A DNA stretch of 64,000 nt from Marsupella aquatica (lineage: Eukaryota; Marchantiophyta): positions 19,158,001 through 19,222,000 of the forward strand of contig OZ316891.1 of NCBI GenBank assembly GCA_973895155.1. Reading direction: 5' to 3'. Shown one piece after another: positions 45,901 through 59,400 of this stretch. Every line of letters begins with the position of its first letter. Position 1 is the stretch's first letter. The notes under the pieces are model-generated. The model saw only the letters and a list, made by a program, of their open reading frames with translations. It was not told where the DNA came from and did no database searches. Position numbers and translations under genes: made by a program.

Positions 45901-48769
45901 TGGGGACAAAGATGGATGCGGGGATAGATGGGAGATAGTAATTAAGGAATAGTTTTTGCAATGTCTTGTTTTGCCATCCCCTACATTTAGGTTAAGGAAT
46001 GGGTAATCAGGCTAGACCTTTGGATGCTTGTATTGGGATTTGGGTTTGTCATCCTGTCCTTTGTATATTTGGAATGGAATTTGGATTTGTGGTCTTGGTC
46101 CGAGTGGCCAAGAAACCGCTAGACATCACTTCATCTTTTCCTCATAATTAACACTAAGCCCTGGACGAAACACTAACGGCAACCTCAATACGAGCCTCCT
46201 GTACCTAGCTGCCAGCACCCTTGTCTGCTGCCCACTCTCTATGGCCTGCTCGAGCCAATTATTTTGGATGTGTAACTACTGTAGCTGGGAAGGAAACCCA
46301 CCTTTTGGTGGGACGTGTTTAAAAAGGTTTTTTTTTTAATTTAATTTTAAATAAAACGGGTGTTTAAAACGGTATTGCCCTGCAGATCTAGATGCCTATG
46401 CAAATGCTCTCACTAGAGGGTGTCGAACAGATATCCGTTGGAATAATTTGATAACAATAATCTGACTGTACCCATTGGCGATGTGGTCAGGCCTCAGAGT
46501 TTATAGGTTAGGAGCTTGTTGAACAAGTTCACCTACCAAACAGCTTTCCTGCTTTCCATTGAAATCCTAATAGGGTGACTGTCTCAAAGTTCACAGTTGC
46601 TAACTTGTGAATTGAGTTATAGACACAATCCTTATGACTTTCAAAATCAGTGTTTCCTGGCTAACGTTTTGTTGTTAACATATATTTATAAGAATGGGCG
46701 TAAAGAAGAGTCATAGGCACAAAAATCACAAACAAAGGTTTCACATTATGACAGAACAACTACTCTCAGATGTTTTGACCAAAACTTGTTTGCTGTTTCT
46801 CTAGGATAGAGACTCCCTAATGTAAGTACCAACTACAGATTTAGTACAGAGCAACTCATGGCCATCTTTGTCACAACTGTGTCAATGACAAGAGTAGGTT
46901 TGACACCCCTATTGGACACCCTTTTGTCATATATTGTAGTTCAGACATTAGGAAAATTGACACCCCCGGCTATTGGAGAACCAATACTTTCCTGGGCTCT
47001 TATTGAGTAACACCCCAACCTCATGATACTGTCACTACTGTTACTGAAGGAGATTTGTGAACCCTAAACTCTTGGTGCACTCTCTACTGTCACAGAAGGA
47101 GATTTGTGACACCCCTTACTCCCGATGAATACACTCCCTTCATATGTCACAATAGAAGATTAGTGACACTCCCTACTCCAATACACTCCCAAATGTCACA
47201 GGAGGGAGATATGTGACAACCCCTACTACCAATCAGTGTTTTTTTATTGGCAGATTATTGCCAAAAAGCACCACTCAATTTTGCCTAGACTGTCTTGTCC
47301 GTGGGGTCTCAGTTGCCAGTTGACGGTACTGTAGGGCTTGCCACATAGTAGCAGCTGGCTGGTTAGATGACTTGCCATACCCTTTTGTCAGCTTGGTCCA
47401 GATTGCCTATTTAGTTTACTTGTTTGCTGTGGTTGGCTCACCCAACCTACTCATAAACTTGCCTACTGGTTGGGGCAGATGGGGTTGCCAGACTGGCTAC
47501 TTGAGTCTGTTGGGGCACCCAATTTGGCTACATTTGAAATTGGTAGGAAAAACACTGCTCCACATACTCTCCCAATAGACAGGGAAGGAGATCTGTGACA
47601 CCTCCCCCCACCACGGTGACATCCACCCTGTTCTGATGTAAGAGCACTCCTACTGGTATGGCAAACAAAGCCTTTGGGAGCTTTTGTGTAGGGCTTAACT
47701 TGGCTTGCCATAGCTAGAAATGATCCCAAACTGTTCTCCTGTATTTGCAAACATGGCAGCCCAGCACCACCTTTTTTCCGACTCTGCCCGGCACTCCTAC
47801 ACTCAACATGGAAGCCTAGTGCAGCCCTTGAACTAACCGTCATCCTGCCTGGACATCAAAGATTGGATGCGAGCAGCTTGATCCCACTGTTGCAGATGGT
47901 CATTCGCAAACCAAAATTGTAGGTTGCTTTGAAACGAGCGGACCCCTGGAATCCACTCTTGAAGTGCCACTGTCCGTCATTCAACTTGGATCCACAAGGT
48001 TTCCCCATTGATAGTATATTTTCCCTGAAGTGGTGGTGAAGACTCGCATAGAATGAAACTGCTATATGGTGAATCCATCTTCCAGTATTTTGTCTTATTC
48101 AAACTTCTTTTCTTGTATATTTTAATTCAATGTGTCTTACCAAGGTGCATCCCTTGTATACTTAGATTTTGAATTTAATCTGGCACCACTCTAAATTTTT
48201 CTATCTTTGATATACTTTTGATCATCCACCCTTTAACAAAGCTCACGGGAAGTTCTAGCCCTTAGTGAAGAAGAAATGATCTAATTAAAGTGCACTCCTC
48301 ATGTCTTTAACTTCTACTCATGGTTTTGTGTCCTAAATTTATGGTTTTAATTCATTTGAGTGTCGTTACCTAAGATAAGTACATAAATATCTTTACTGGT
48401 GTATAGTATGTGCATAACCCAATACCATAGACTTAAATTTTTCCTGTTCATTAATTTTTTTTTTTACATGTGTACTTTTCTTCTTGTACCTTATGTGCAC
48501 AACTTTTCAATGTCACGCTTCCTAATCAATGTACTATTTATATTTGTCACAAAAAAATAGATCATCTGTATTTCACTAAAAAACTTAAACTTTTTGCTAG
48601 AGGACAAAATAATTTTTCATGTTCCAGGATGAGTATGCCATATAGAGGAACTCAAGGGAGTGACTGGAATTTAGGGTGAGTGGTGGTTTGAGGCAAAACT
48701 TGACCCAGACACTTTCACTTTACTAAACCTTTAAACGTGCAAATGGCCGGGTGGTTTGGTGTGCACTAG
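45901..48769. repeat. Repeat-relic spacer, including units of about 65 bp at 47025-47235
   Basis: Between 47025 and 47235 the series tgtcac, aggagatttgtgacacccct and actccc is repeated about four times, with a further copy near 47575-47620. The rest has no supported gene. Confidence 0.4.
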
Positions 48770-49345
48770 TTTGAATGCTCTAAACCAGTTGCTGGGCAGG
48801 TCTGAGTGTGTTGCAAGCTGTAAGGGGGGGACTGTAAAGGGAAAAACTTGAAGGGAAAAAAAATGTTCAGTGAGGACCTGGCCTAAATCCTGGGGTGGGC
48901 ACTCCTACTTCTTTTCACTTCACTAAACCTGTTTGAATGCTCTAAACCAGTTGTTGGGCAGGTCTGAGTGTGTTGCAAGCTGGGGGGGGGGGAGGGGACT
49001 GTAAGGGGAAAAAACATAAGTAAAAAAACGGTAAGGGGAAAACTTGAAAGTGAAAAAATGTTGGGTGAGGTTTAGGCCTAAACCCTGGGGCGCCCACTCC
49101 TACTTCTTTTCACTTCACTAAACCTGTTTGAATGCTCTAAACCAGTTGTTGGGCAGGTCTGAGTGTGTCACAAACTGTAATGGGGGGAAATTGTAAGGGG
49201 AGAACGTAAGGGGAAGCACTGTAAGGGGGAAAAATTTAAGGGACAGACTGTAAGGGGACAGAATGTAAAGTGGACAGAATGTAAAGGGGAAAGAATGTAA
49301 GGGGAAAAAATGTTGGGTGAGAACCCGGCCTAAACCCTGCGGCGC
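48770..49345. repeat. Three tandem copies of a unit of about 160-200 bp
   Basis: Units begin ttgaatgctctaaaccagtt at 48770, 48932 and 49128. Each continues with gggcaggtctgagtgtg, a variable block of gtaaggggaaa words and a ggcctaaa.cctgggg.g.gcactcc end. Length differences come from the variable block of purine-rich words, which expands further in the last copy. Confidence 0.7.
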
Positions 49346-49375
49346 AAAATTCCGTTTATACTCTTTGGGAAAGTG

Positions 49376-49406
<31 letters not shown>

Positions 49407-49412
49407 GTGTTC
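49376..49412 (+). repeat. (CT)n tract upstream of the Puf-protein gene
   Basis: A CT microsatellite of about 35 bp lies 150 bp upstream of the ATG at 49562. CT/GA tracts near plant transcription starts often act as core promoter or 5' UTR elements. Here it is also followed by a CAG that could end a 5' UTR intron. Confidence 0.45.
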
Positions 49413-49561
49413 ACAGGAAAGGAACAACTCCGTGAGCTCTTGGTGGGGATGGCAATTGAGGCGGTCCCTCTCTTCCTCTATACGAAAGGCGAGACCTCTG
49501 AGCAAATGTACACAGAATTGCTTTGACCACGAAAGAAGCTCGATTTGGATACAGAATCGCA

Positions 49562-52500
49562 ATGGCGGGGCTTAGCCGGAAACGCCCCCACTCCTCTGCG
49601 ACATCGTCCCGTCCCCCTGCGCCCAAGAAACACTTCAACAACAAGAGTAGGAAAGCCAACGACGGCGGAGGCAGAGGCGGTAGAGGAAGAGGAGGCGGAA
49701 GCAACAGCCTCCGCCACAACCGTGGCGAGGAAGAAGACGAAGACTCGCAGGTCGTCGTCCATAGTGGTAAGCATTCTCGTGCTTTCGCAGATGGTGGTGG
49801 CGGTGGTGGCAATACGGCCAGGAAGCGTCTCGATCCTCAAACCAAGAGCTACTTTCTGGAAATCGCCTCCCTTGTCGACAATGGAGGAGAGAACTCCGAT
49901 GAGAGAGAGGCCGTCTGCGCCCAGGCCTTGGAGGAATCCACGGGGCAGGAATTGCAGCTGGCTTGTGATCCGTCCTGCGGCAGAATCCTCGAGACGCTCC
50001 TCCTCTCCTGCAGCGTCTCGCACAACGTCCAGTTCCTCTCTCGCTGCGGCACCGTGGCCTTTGACATGGCCGTGGATCCGTCGGCTTCTCACATATTGGA
50101 GGCGGCTCTCAAATCTCTCGCAAGGGCTTTACTCGACGAGAATGTGCAATCTGAGGACTGGTATGGCTCTCTAGAGCCGGCCCTTTCCACCATCTGCCAG
50201 GTACATTGAAGACATCTGTTATGACGTACAACAAATGATCAAATTCTCGTTTGTCGAGATTGATTTTCCTGAATAAGTTTTAATTTTTTGTTAAATTGTT
50301 GAATTCTGAAAACTCTGAATCGTTTGGATTTAGTATGCGAAGCATTACGACTCATGTATTGGTTTCTATTAGTAACTCCTCTCATGGGCTTTTGTCAACG
50401 ATGTTCCGCTTGTTGGGATGAGGGTTTTGGATTCAGGGGTTTAGGGTTTCAGGGTTTGGAATTCTTGCTGAGCGTTTTTCGGGAGCTGATTTTTGGTCTC
50501 GGATGTAATGACTTGCAGGAATTGGGAACGAAAGCAGTGGATGTAATGACCAATCGGTACGGATCACATGTGCTTCGTTGCCTTCTCTCCTTGCTTAGTG
50601 GGGATTCTTCTGAAATCCTCCCTCAAGCGGGTCCCGGATCTAAGCCCTCACGAAACCTCGCTGACAAACTTGGGGCTTTTACCAATAAGCCGAAGCGTGG
50701 ACAGCTCGTCCGATCGAAGGGGCATGCGTTCCCTAATCTTTTGAATTCTCTCGTCGACAACATTTTGGATAGCTCCAAGGAAAACCTGCGGGAAATGCGA
50801 AGTGATGTGTGCGCCGGACCAGTTTTACAGGTAACTTTCCGGAGTTCTACATTTAAATCCACAGCTTTATTCTCGTGAGATAAATTTGGAAAATGGTGAC
50901 TTCTGTCTATCTGTTCTCTGGACGTAGACTTTGAGAACTTCTGCTGTTGTGGTGGGTTTCTACTCTGAACTTCAAACACTCTGTTGCTCCTTTGAAATCT
51001 TAATCTCTTCTTACTTGCTCTAGTTGATCTCCCAACTATGAGTTCGTTTGTTTTGAAAGGAGCTTGCAATTACGGTGCCTAGAAGACAGGGCCTCGGACG
51101 TTTTCCAGGCGAACTTTCCCCTCTTTCAAAGTCGAGATGTATATGAAACAATTAAAATGAATGTAGATAAAGTGGAGAAGGTCAAAGATTAACTTGAAGT
51201 GCTTTTGCCGGTTAATAATTCTTTGAGGAATATGTCAGGCACAGTATGGCAAAGATTCAATGCTGATGTATTGGTAGATGGACAAAGACTCTCATTTTCT
51301 GGCCTGGTCCCACCAATTGGTGCTGCTCTCAATGTGTTACCGGCCTTAGCAGGATCGGTCGACATTGACCGGAGCTTCGTGGTTAGAGCTAGAGACACAT
51401 TGCACGTGATCTGTTCCCTTTTTTCACGCCTCCAAAGAAGTTTTTCTAAATGCTGACCAACTTCTTTTCACAGGATGTCACACTTTAATCCCATCTTCAT
51501 CTGCTTTCCCCAATAGTCGGTGGAAAGTAGTGGATTGCTGCAGTAATTGTCATTTATGCTAATGTAACGATTGGTAATTGTGTGCCACGTCTCATGTTAA
51601 TGTTCTTGTTGTTTTGAGGCTTTTCCCGAAGTTTAGCTTGCATTGTGTGGATCAATGTTAAACGTTGTTCTATATGTCTGGTTCTGAAGTCCATGGGCAT
51701 CAGTCATTGTTGAAAGCTTTGCAAGGGAAGCCGGACAAGGTGGTTCGTGCTATTGCGATGATTTTGGGTTGTGATCCGGAAGGCTCTCAACGAGAGGGTG
51801 CTGCTTTGGAGAATGCATCTGTCGAGGAGTTGGTTGCAGTAATGGAAGATCGCAGTAGCAGCCATCTGATGGAGGTAATCCATGATATTTTCCTTTGCAT
51901 GTGAGTCACTTAAGGAGAGAGTGAGTTGAAGGTGCTGTGCAGCTTTTGACTTGGGAGATCTTTGTGCAATGACGGAGACAAAACTTGGCGACAAAAGTCT
52001 ATTAGTGACGGAGTGGTCTGAAGTGCATTTTTAGGAAAGTCACCTTGATGGCCTTAGCAGAAGCCTAGGCACCGTTCACATAAGGGAACTATCAACGACT
52101 TGGAAGGGCATGAGACTTCCTGACAAAAGATGGGTCTTCAACCCTTTGTAATTGTGCAAAAGTTTAGAAAGAACTTATCATAAGTTTCAGAATGTTAACT
52201 TTCATACCGGTGTTGTTCTGCATATGTCAAGCAAACAGGTTGTCATTCGCAGCGCTCCCAACTCTCTATATCTAGAGATCTTTCAAAGACTTTTCCGAAA
52301 GCGACTGTTGCAGTTATCAGTTCATCCCTCAGCCAACTTCATTGTACAAGTACTGATTGCTTGCATCAGACATGAAGGACAGGTATTCCATGAAATTATT
52401 TGATGACATTTGACTTCGACTTGACTACAGGCCTGAATAATTTGAAGTGCTTTCTGCTAGAATTGGTTTGTAGTCTCGCAGTGAAAATCATACGTAGTAT

Positions 52501-54496
52501 TATGAGACTTTACAAGGAGTTTTACAAGGAAGATATGTTTTCAGGTAAACATGATATTTGAGGAGCTCGAAGGAAACTTAACCGATCTTATATTCAACAA
52601 GCGCTCCGGAGTAGTTGCTGCTCTGTTTGCAGCTTGCGGTCGGTTTCACACTCGCCAGAAAGAGGTGTGTTTGACTCGTCTGGGCTGTCCGATCCATCTC
52701 TAGGGATCCTTTCTTCATTGCCATTGCCAGCTGTAGTTCTATCGGAGGAGATTGATATAAAAGCACTTCTAAGGGAAAGAATTATCCCTGCAAAATTTTT
52801 ACTTACTGGTAGCTCTGCAACCTTCATAACCAGTGTTCAGCCAGCTTAACGTCATCACTTCTGTCTGCAATTATGACGGTGATCCTTATCTCAAGCCGTT
52901 AATCCTATTCAAGTGATTCCTTGCTAAGTGGATCTCCATTGTCATGTTATTCACTATTATGATGGGCTTGCTGGCAGGCATGTCGAGCCCTTGCTGTTGC
53001 AGTAAACTCCAATCGAGCATCCCCTACAGAACTCGTACCGAGACTTTTGTTCCTAGAAAGTGCTTCAGAGGATGGAACGTTTTCTGTAGATCTAAACGCG
53101 TTCTCTGGCTCTAAAATGTCCGTGATCGGCAGTGTCATACTGCAAACAATTTTGACCTTTCCCAAGGTATGTTTTCTCTGGATTTTTACCTATCAATTAA
53201 ACAGGTTCATTGTAGTGTCCACTCCGTGCACAATGTACATGCCTTCCATCGACCGTTTGAAGTGAGGTCTCCACCTCACTTTTTCCATCACATAATTTTC
53301 TTTCTCAAAGACTATGCTGCCCTGAGACTGATGTTTGTCAGTTTGATGCTAAACTCAGTGTCTGGACAAGAAGATGGTGTTTTGAGGTCTCGCGTAATGT
53401 CAGGTCGTGATATTGAAGGTGACCTGGATGATCGTTATAACTTTGCAGGAATGTAGCCAGCAATTTTGTGCAAGTATTGCGGCGATGGAATCTGGGAACC
53501 TATTACACACTGTACGAGATGCAAGCGGCAGCAGAGTGATAGAAGCTTTCCTTGAGTCATCAGCAGCACCTGCAAAGCATAAGCACCGAATCATCTCCAA
53601 GTGAGCCATTCTCGCGACTTCCTAGTTTGTGTATCCTAATAGGGAACTCATTTTTCGTTCTTTTGTAAGCATGCACGTTGCAATCATGAACAAAGAAATC
53701 CTCGCGGATGTGTTTTTATGTTTGGATCTAAATTTTCGGGTTGTCAAATTGCGAATTGTTGATGTGACATCCTTGAAGATCGGATTTATGTGCTCAAGCT
53801 ACCTTTCTCAGCTAAAAGGGGGAGGGCGTCTATTGCAATTTCCTGTGTTTGATCCAGGAAATGTATCTAACTTTGTGTTTCCTTTGTGGTAAGGCTGGAA
53901 GGGCATTTTACAGAGTTGGCCCTTCATCCTATTAGTTGTTTTACTGTTGAAAAGGCATTTGGCGCATCCGACATCAAGCTCAAAGAGAAGATTGCATCAG
54001 AGTTGGCACCTGTGCAGGCTGACTTGTCCAAGACTCGTAATGGTGCTCGAATCTCAAGACGATGTGACATTGTTGGGTAAGTCCTGCTTGCATAACGCTG
54101 AGTTCTCACCCCTGTTTGAGAAAGTTTGTCAATTGTATGATGCTTTCATATCTGGAGCATTCTTTGACGTGAGGGTGGCTGAATTTGTGACGTGACAGGT
54201 ATACCAAGCAACCAGAGCAATGGCGAATGAAAGAGAGTACAAAGCAAAAAACAAACAAAGCTTTCACTGAACTCTTCAAGCCAGATTCAGAAGATCCTCT
54301 GGTAGACGAAACTGAAGAAGCAGTGTTCCTAAAGAAAGACAGCGCTGACTTGAAAAAGGAAACTAGTAAGGGTACCCTTAACAAAGGGCAACATTTATCC
54401 AAAAAATTTAAGAAAGAAACGAAAAATACAGCTAAATCCAGTGTGCTGCAAAACGAAAAGGTTAGAATGTTTGAAGCCGTGTTGAGAGGAATGTGA
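49562..54496 (+). CDS. PUM23: Nucleolar Pumilio-domain protein, APUM23 / Nop9 type
   Basis: Nine exons join in phase: 49562-50200, 50519-50830, 51704-51874, 52239-52382, 52545-52664, 52978-53166, 53449-53600, 53894-54076 and 54199-54496. They encode 735 residues (Arabidopsis APUM23 is about 655). All introns are GT-AG, and the product follows APUM23 along its length as I recall it. The N-terminus is basic, Gly/Arg-rich and probably a nucleolar signal. Diverged Puf repeats follow from about residue 100 (SYFLEIASLV, RYGSHVLR, SANFIVQ, SGSRVIEAFL, FTVEKAFG). The C-terminus is Lys-rich. The family binds pre-rRNA and is needed for 35S/27S processing in the nucleolus. The ATG at 49562 is the first in frame; an upstream extension uses only TTG. 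Intron 2 (873 nt) holds an 85-codon open frame that is not coding. Missing micro-exons are unlikely because family alignment is continuous. Confidence 0.9.
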
Positions 54497-54934
54497 AAAT
54501 TATAAGATATATGTTTTGAACTCTGAGGCTCTTCACTGTCAGAGAAGTGGATGTACAAAATCAACGATTCTTGTCACTTTCCTTCTGGTGTGCAGCATAA
54601 TTTGGTTCGTCTATGTTCGGGTACACTCGCTAGTTTCCATATTGTGATTGATTAACACAAGCTGACTTGGAACAGCAGGTAAGGCTTTCTCCTTTGTATG
54701 TTGGACATGATCACGCCTCTCCTCAAGTATGACAATTCCAAATATATATCACCCTGCCATAGAACAAAATGCTCCAAACCAGGAAACCAGGAGCCAACAG
54801 GATCCCAGAGGCATGAGACCCAATAACTAGGTAAAAACAGTTTTTAGAGCCAAGAGCCAAGAATCCCAGAAGGAGATCCAATAAAGAGGTGAAACAAGGG
54901 AAGAAAATACCCCAAGACCTAAGAGCCTGAGTGT
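54497..54934. other. 3' flank of the Puf-protein gene
   Basis: Probable 3' UTR, then spacer. No clear poly(A) signal or gene is seen. Confidence 0.3.
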
Positions 54935-55345
54935 CCCAAATAGCATAAGCACTCCAAATTTGCCAAAAGTTTCTTAGTCACACGCGTAAGTGTTGCACCT
55001 TTCAAACAGCATGAGAACTCCACAGCTCTGCCAAAAGTCTCTTGGTCACATGCATAAGTGGTGGCCCTACAAACGGCATAAGAACTTCATAGCTTTCCCA
55101 ATTGTCTCTTAGTCACATGCATAAGTGGTGCCCCTACAAACAGCATAAGAACTTCATAGCTTTCCCAATTGTCTTTTAGTCACATGCATAAGTGGTGCCC
55201 CTACAAACATCATTTGAACTCCATAGCCTTGCCAAAAGTCTCTTAGTCACATGCATGTGGTGCTGTCTGTACAAATAGCATAAGAACTCCAAAGCTTTGC
55301 CAAAAGTCTCAGCACATGTTTAAGTGGTGCATCCTTATTTCTAGA
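54935..55345. repeat. Six tandem repeats of about 66 bp
   Basis: The motif cataagaactcatagctttgcc (with variants), followed by aaaagtctcttagtcacatgc and ataagtggtgcccctacaaa, recurs starting near 54942, 55009, 55076, 55144, 55208 and 55278. Neighbouring units differ by a few bases. This is a short minisatellite without coding potential. Confidence 0.8.
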
Positions 55346-55877
55346 ACCTTAGGTAACACTTTGCAAGAAAAAAATACAAATCCGAAGTAAACCCATTTTG
55401 TTTTTAAGCGTCATCACTCATGCACCATCACGAGATGACTCTAAGCATTCTGCAAAATGATAAACAATAGAGCTGTGAGTTAAAGAACTATATTGGGGTG
55501 AAATGAAGGGTTATCAATGCTGTTAAGCCCAAAATACAATTAAGTGTAACTTCTCGCAAGTACACAGATTCACTGATGAAACTTTAGTTGAGGGGTTGTG
55601 GGGCAGTGTTGTAAACTTGAAGTTGCCTCATTCTGGTCATCTCATTCTACTCGAGCAGAATTGCAAGTAAGTTGCCAGTGACTTAAATCAAAGCACATTG
55701 TGAAGCCCTTTTGGCAATCCCATCCCCTATTCAAGCCCCGAGTAGATCAACAAGCAAGAGACTACAGTGTTCCCCCAACCACAGTCCCATGGTGCTGTGT
55801 TAAAAATTGAAAAGTCAGGTTGAGTGATCAAAAAGTCATTTCAAACTCAAACACAACAGCCAGGCACTATATTTGAG
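55346..55877. other. Spacer between repeats
   Basis: No gene, hairpin or repeat that I can support. Confidence 0.3.
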
Positions 55878-56133
55878 TTGGACAGTGAGATCAAACCTAC
55901 TTCAACTCAATTCCCTTTTATGCCGTTCAGTTTGACTCAAGTCAATTCAAATGCCTTTCGAACACAACACCAATATTCAAACACAATGTCCATTTTCAAA
56001 CACAATTGGACACTGTGATCAGACATACTTCAACTCCATTCCCTTTTATGCCATTCAGTTTGACTCAACTCAATTCAAATGACTCTGGAACATAACGTCA
56101 ATATTTTAACACAATGTCCATTTTCAAACACAG
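55878..56133. repeat. Direct duplication, 128-bp unit
   Basis: Copies at 55878-56005 and 56006-56133 both run from ttggaca.tg through cttttatgcc.ttcagtttgac to acacaatgtccattttcaa, with about 10 percent divergence. Confidence 0.75.
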
Positions 56134-56480
56134 TGTCGCAAGGACAAAACCCTAAAACAAATCAAAACTTGAAGACATCAAAACTTGAATACAATGCCCA
56201 GTATGCACTATCCAAATGGCACTGTGTTTCTGGGGGCAATAGTAGGTCAACTGACCCTGGATATTGCCCAAATAACACTCTAGTCACCCCGATTTGGCCA
56301 CATTACTTTCAGGTGTAACATTCCTCGAGCATGTTTTGGGAAAGTTCATCCGTAGAGACAACGTTGGATGTAATGGGTTTTTTTTTTCTGTAGCAGATGA
56401 GAAAAACTACCGACGTAAGTCACGTAGACTGTTATCACCGCTAGATTGGCAATTTAAATCTATCTCTGCATTTCATCGTC

Positions 56481-59400
56481 ATGGCAGCAGCTTCTATGAA
56501 GCCTGCTGCTGTGTGCAAGAGGGTCTTGCAGCAATCACTACTGCGGCGTCTCGACGGGCAGCTCCTCCCTGAAGTGGGTTCGTCTGAGAGAAATTGGAGT
56601 AGGGTCTCTGCGGCAGAAAACCTCCATGTTTTGAGAGCCCATTGCACGTCACTTGATGAATTTGTTGCAAGAGGCAGAGATGAACGCTCAAGGGGCCACG
56701 AAATGGGTAGTGGAGAGCAAGCACTGACGTTTATGAGCTATTCCCAGCGTACTCTGGCAATGTTGAGGAGTGTGCGGAGAATTTCTCATGGAATCTGGAA
56801 TTTTAGGCAATTTTCCACCTTGAGTGGATCTCCAGGGTTCTCAAATGCTCCGACAGGGTCTACTGTCGCTGTCGGAATGTCAGGTGGCGTGGATTCGTCA
56901 ATTGCAGCTTTGTTGCTGCAACGTCAGGTTAGCTCCCTGGACTTCATTTCAAATTGAAATTGCTGCTGCGCTTAATGAAGCCCAGGGTTTAGGGTTTAGA
57001 GTAGGAGTCCTGAAGTCTTGATGGACGGTGCTATGTGTGGCTTAATTTACAAAATCCTGAAATCTAAGCTGTTAGTCACCATGGCTTTGTGTTTGGGTCA
57101 TAATTGAATTGAGTTGTGCTGAGTTCAGTTGAGGGTTGAGCAATGGAACAGAATTTGTAAGAAGGACATCGTTGCAGGGATACCGAGTGTTCGGAATATT
57201 CATGCGGAACTGGGATTCGAGTGATGAGGCCGGGACTACGGCTTGTTCGATGGAGCAAGACTATGAAGATGTTCAAAGAGTTTGCAAATATCTGGGTTAG
57301 TCCAGGCTTCGGGTGTCTTTGTCAGGGTTTGTACGCACTGGCATGATATCTTACAATATCCTGAGAACGAATTTGTGGGATTTATGCGGACTTCACGTGT
57401 TTCTCGTAGGTATCAAACTATACAACGTTGACTACCAGAGACGGTATTGGATGGATGTATTTGAGTCTTTCACCAGCGATTGTGCTGTGGGTCTTACACC
57501 CAACCCTGATCTCGCTTGCAACCAGCATATAAAGGTAGAAGTCAACTCAAAGAAATGTTGAGAATCAACGTGGCTGTTTTATCCCTGCACTAGTTACATT
57601 TATTTGTTGTTTTGATTTGAAAAGCAACATGCCTCTTGAGTGCTCTCGTACTCGGACAAATTTGCCCAAGGCCAGATTTCAGTGTCCTACTCAATATACT
57701 AGGAAATCGGAAGCGGAAATGTTAAGTTTCAAGCACTGCACAGCTTAAATTACAATCAGATCAGCTAATCTAGGGATTTTCTGAACAGGCTCTTACCTAG
57801 TGATCTTTATGGTCTCCTTAATGCCAAACTACACTGAGAGTGGAGAGCCCTCTAAAAGATATCCATATATTGAAACATTGATAAAATGAGTAACATCTGG
57901 ATGCTGGTTCTCAACAATCTAAATTGCTATATCCCTCCTGCACACTTCGATAGCGATATTGATCAATTCTTCTGTTGTCCCGTTACGGAGAATTTGTCGG
58001 CTTGCTAAGTGATGCGGTTACAGTTTGATGCTTTGTTAGAAAATGCCAAAGAATTGGGAGCAGACAGGCTAGCCACTGGTCATTATGCTCGCCTACTTCA
58101 TCTTCCAGGTGGAAAACCTGTCCAACTTCTCCGGGCGATTGATCAGGAGAAAGATCAGTCATACTTTCTCGCTTCTGTGGTAAGTCTTCAGCCTATAATA
58201 ACCAAACTCATCTACAGTGTTGTGCTACACCTTCCTTCCAACTGTCACTTGAAAGAACGAGAAGTAGAAGATTATGATAGTTTTGACAACAGGGTACTGC
58301 ATCTCCATTTATGTGCAACCTCTGTCCATAAAAGATGATATCCTGTTCACCAATGAGTCTGGGTTTGAATTTCTGTAATGCAATAGTAGATCCTGATGAC
58401 TTTTATTCGCTTTTAACAGGCAGGCCATGCTCTGGAGAGAGTAATTTTCCCGTTGGGTTCGTTTTGCAAATCTGAAGTTCGGAAACTGGCAGTTTCCGAA
58501 GGATTGATTACAGCACAGAAGCGTAGCAGTGCTGGAATATGTTTTGTGGGAAGACGCAATTTTGCCGATTTCATATCGGAGTATGTAGACATGAGTCGTG
58601 GGCCATTCATTGCTGTGGAAGATATTTCAAAAGTTGGGACGCATGAGGGCATTGCAGCTTACACACATGGCCAAAGGGCACGGATTGGAGGAAAAGCTGA
58701 GGCTTTTTATGTTGTAGGGAAGGATGTATCCAATAATGCAGTCTTTGTTGCCCTGGGTCCGAATCACCCTGCTCTTTTTTGCACATCTGCCGTCGCTGGT
58801 ATTTGACTTTCTTCCCCAGTAGAAGTTAGGACCGGAATCTGAATTTAGTAAGAATGTGTACCTGTGAAATATTGTCAGGTGCTGAATTACGTCATGGACC
58901 GGCATTAGGAGTGGATGTTTTGGGGAGTAAACGTCACATAATGCAATAGTCGGTAGTTTTTGGTAGTAGATCGGCACTTGTAACGCAATTGCTGCTACCT
59001 TGAAAGAGGTGTGTCTTTTAGGCAGTGGTGTTTAGTGGCGACAAATGTTATTTGACTCATTTATGGTGTACTCTCTCGTCATTATCTTCAGATTCACTCT
59101 CTTGGATAGCTGGTGAACTGCCTCCAGCTCTGGCAGAAGGGAGAGTTTTAAAATGCTTATACAAGGCACGGTATAGACAGGCTCTTGAGGAGTGCACTGT
59201 GTGTTTAGCAAGTGCCCATTCGGAGGAAGCCCTCATAGAAGGTTTTGGGGTGGCTGGGAAGAATTGTGGAGAATTTGTGCCGAGTTCATTCTGTCGACTA
59301 CAAGCAGTACCTCCATGCGGTCAACTCTTGCAGGTGACGCTTTCTTTTCTATCTGCTTTTGCCCAAATAGTAAACTTAGTCAAGGAATATCCCTAGAGCA

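Noticed and set aside
49478-50092. 204-codon minus-strand frame over the first exon of the Puf-protein gene
   Set aside because: The plus strand has the conserved APUM23-like protein in the same place; the antisense frame is open because of the GC-rich codons.
51199-51456. 85-codon frame within intron 2 of the Puf-protein gene
   Set aside because: Family alignment passes directly from exon 2 to exon 3, so no coding sequence is missing there.
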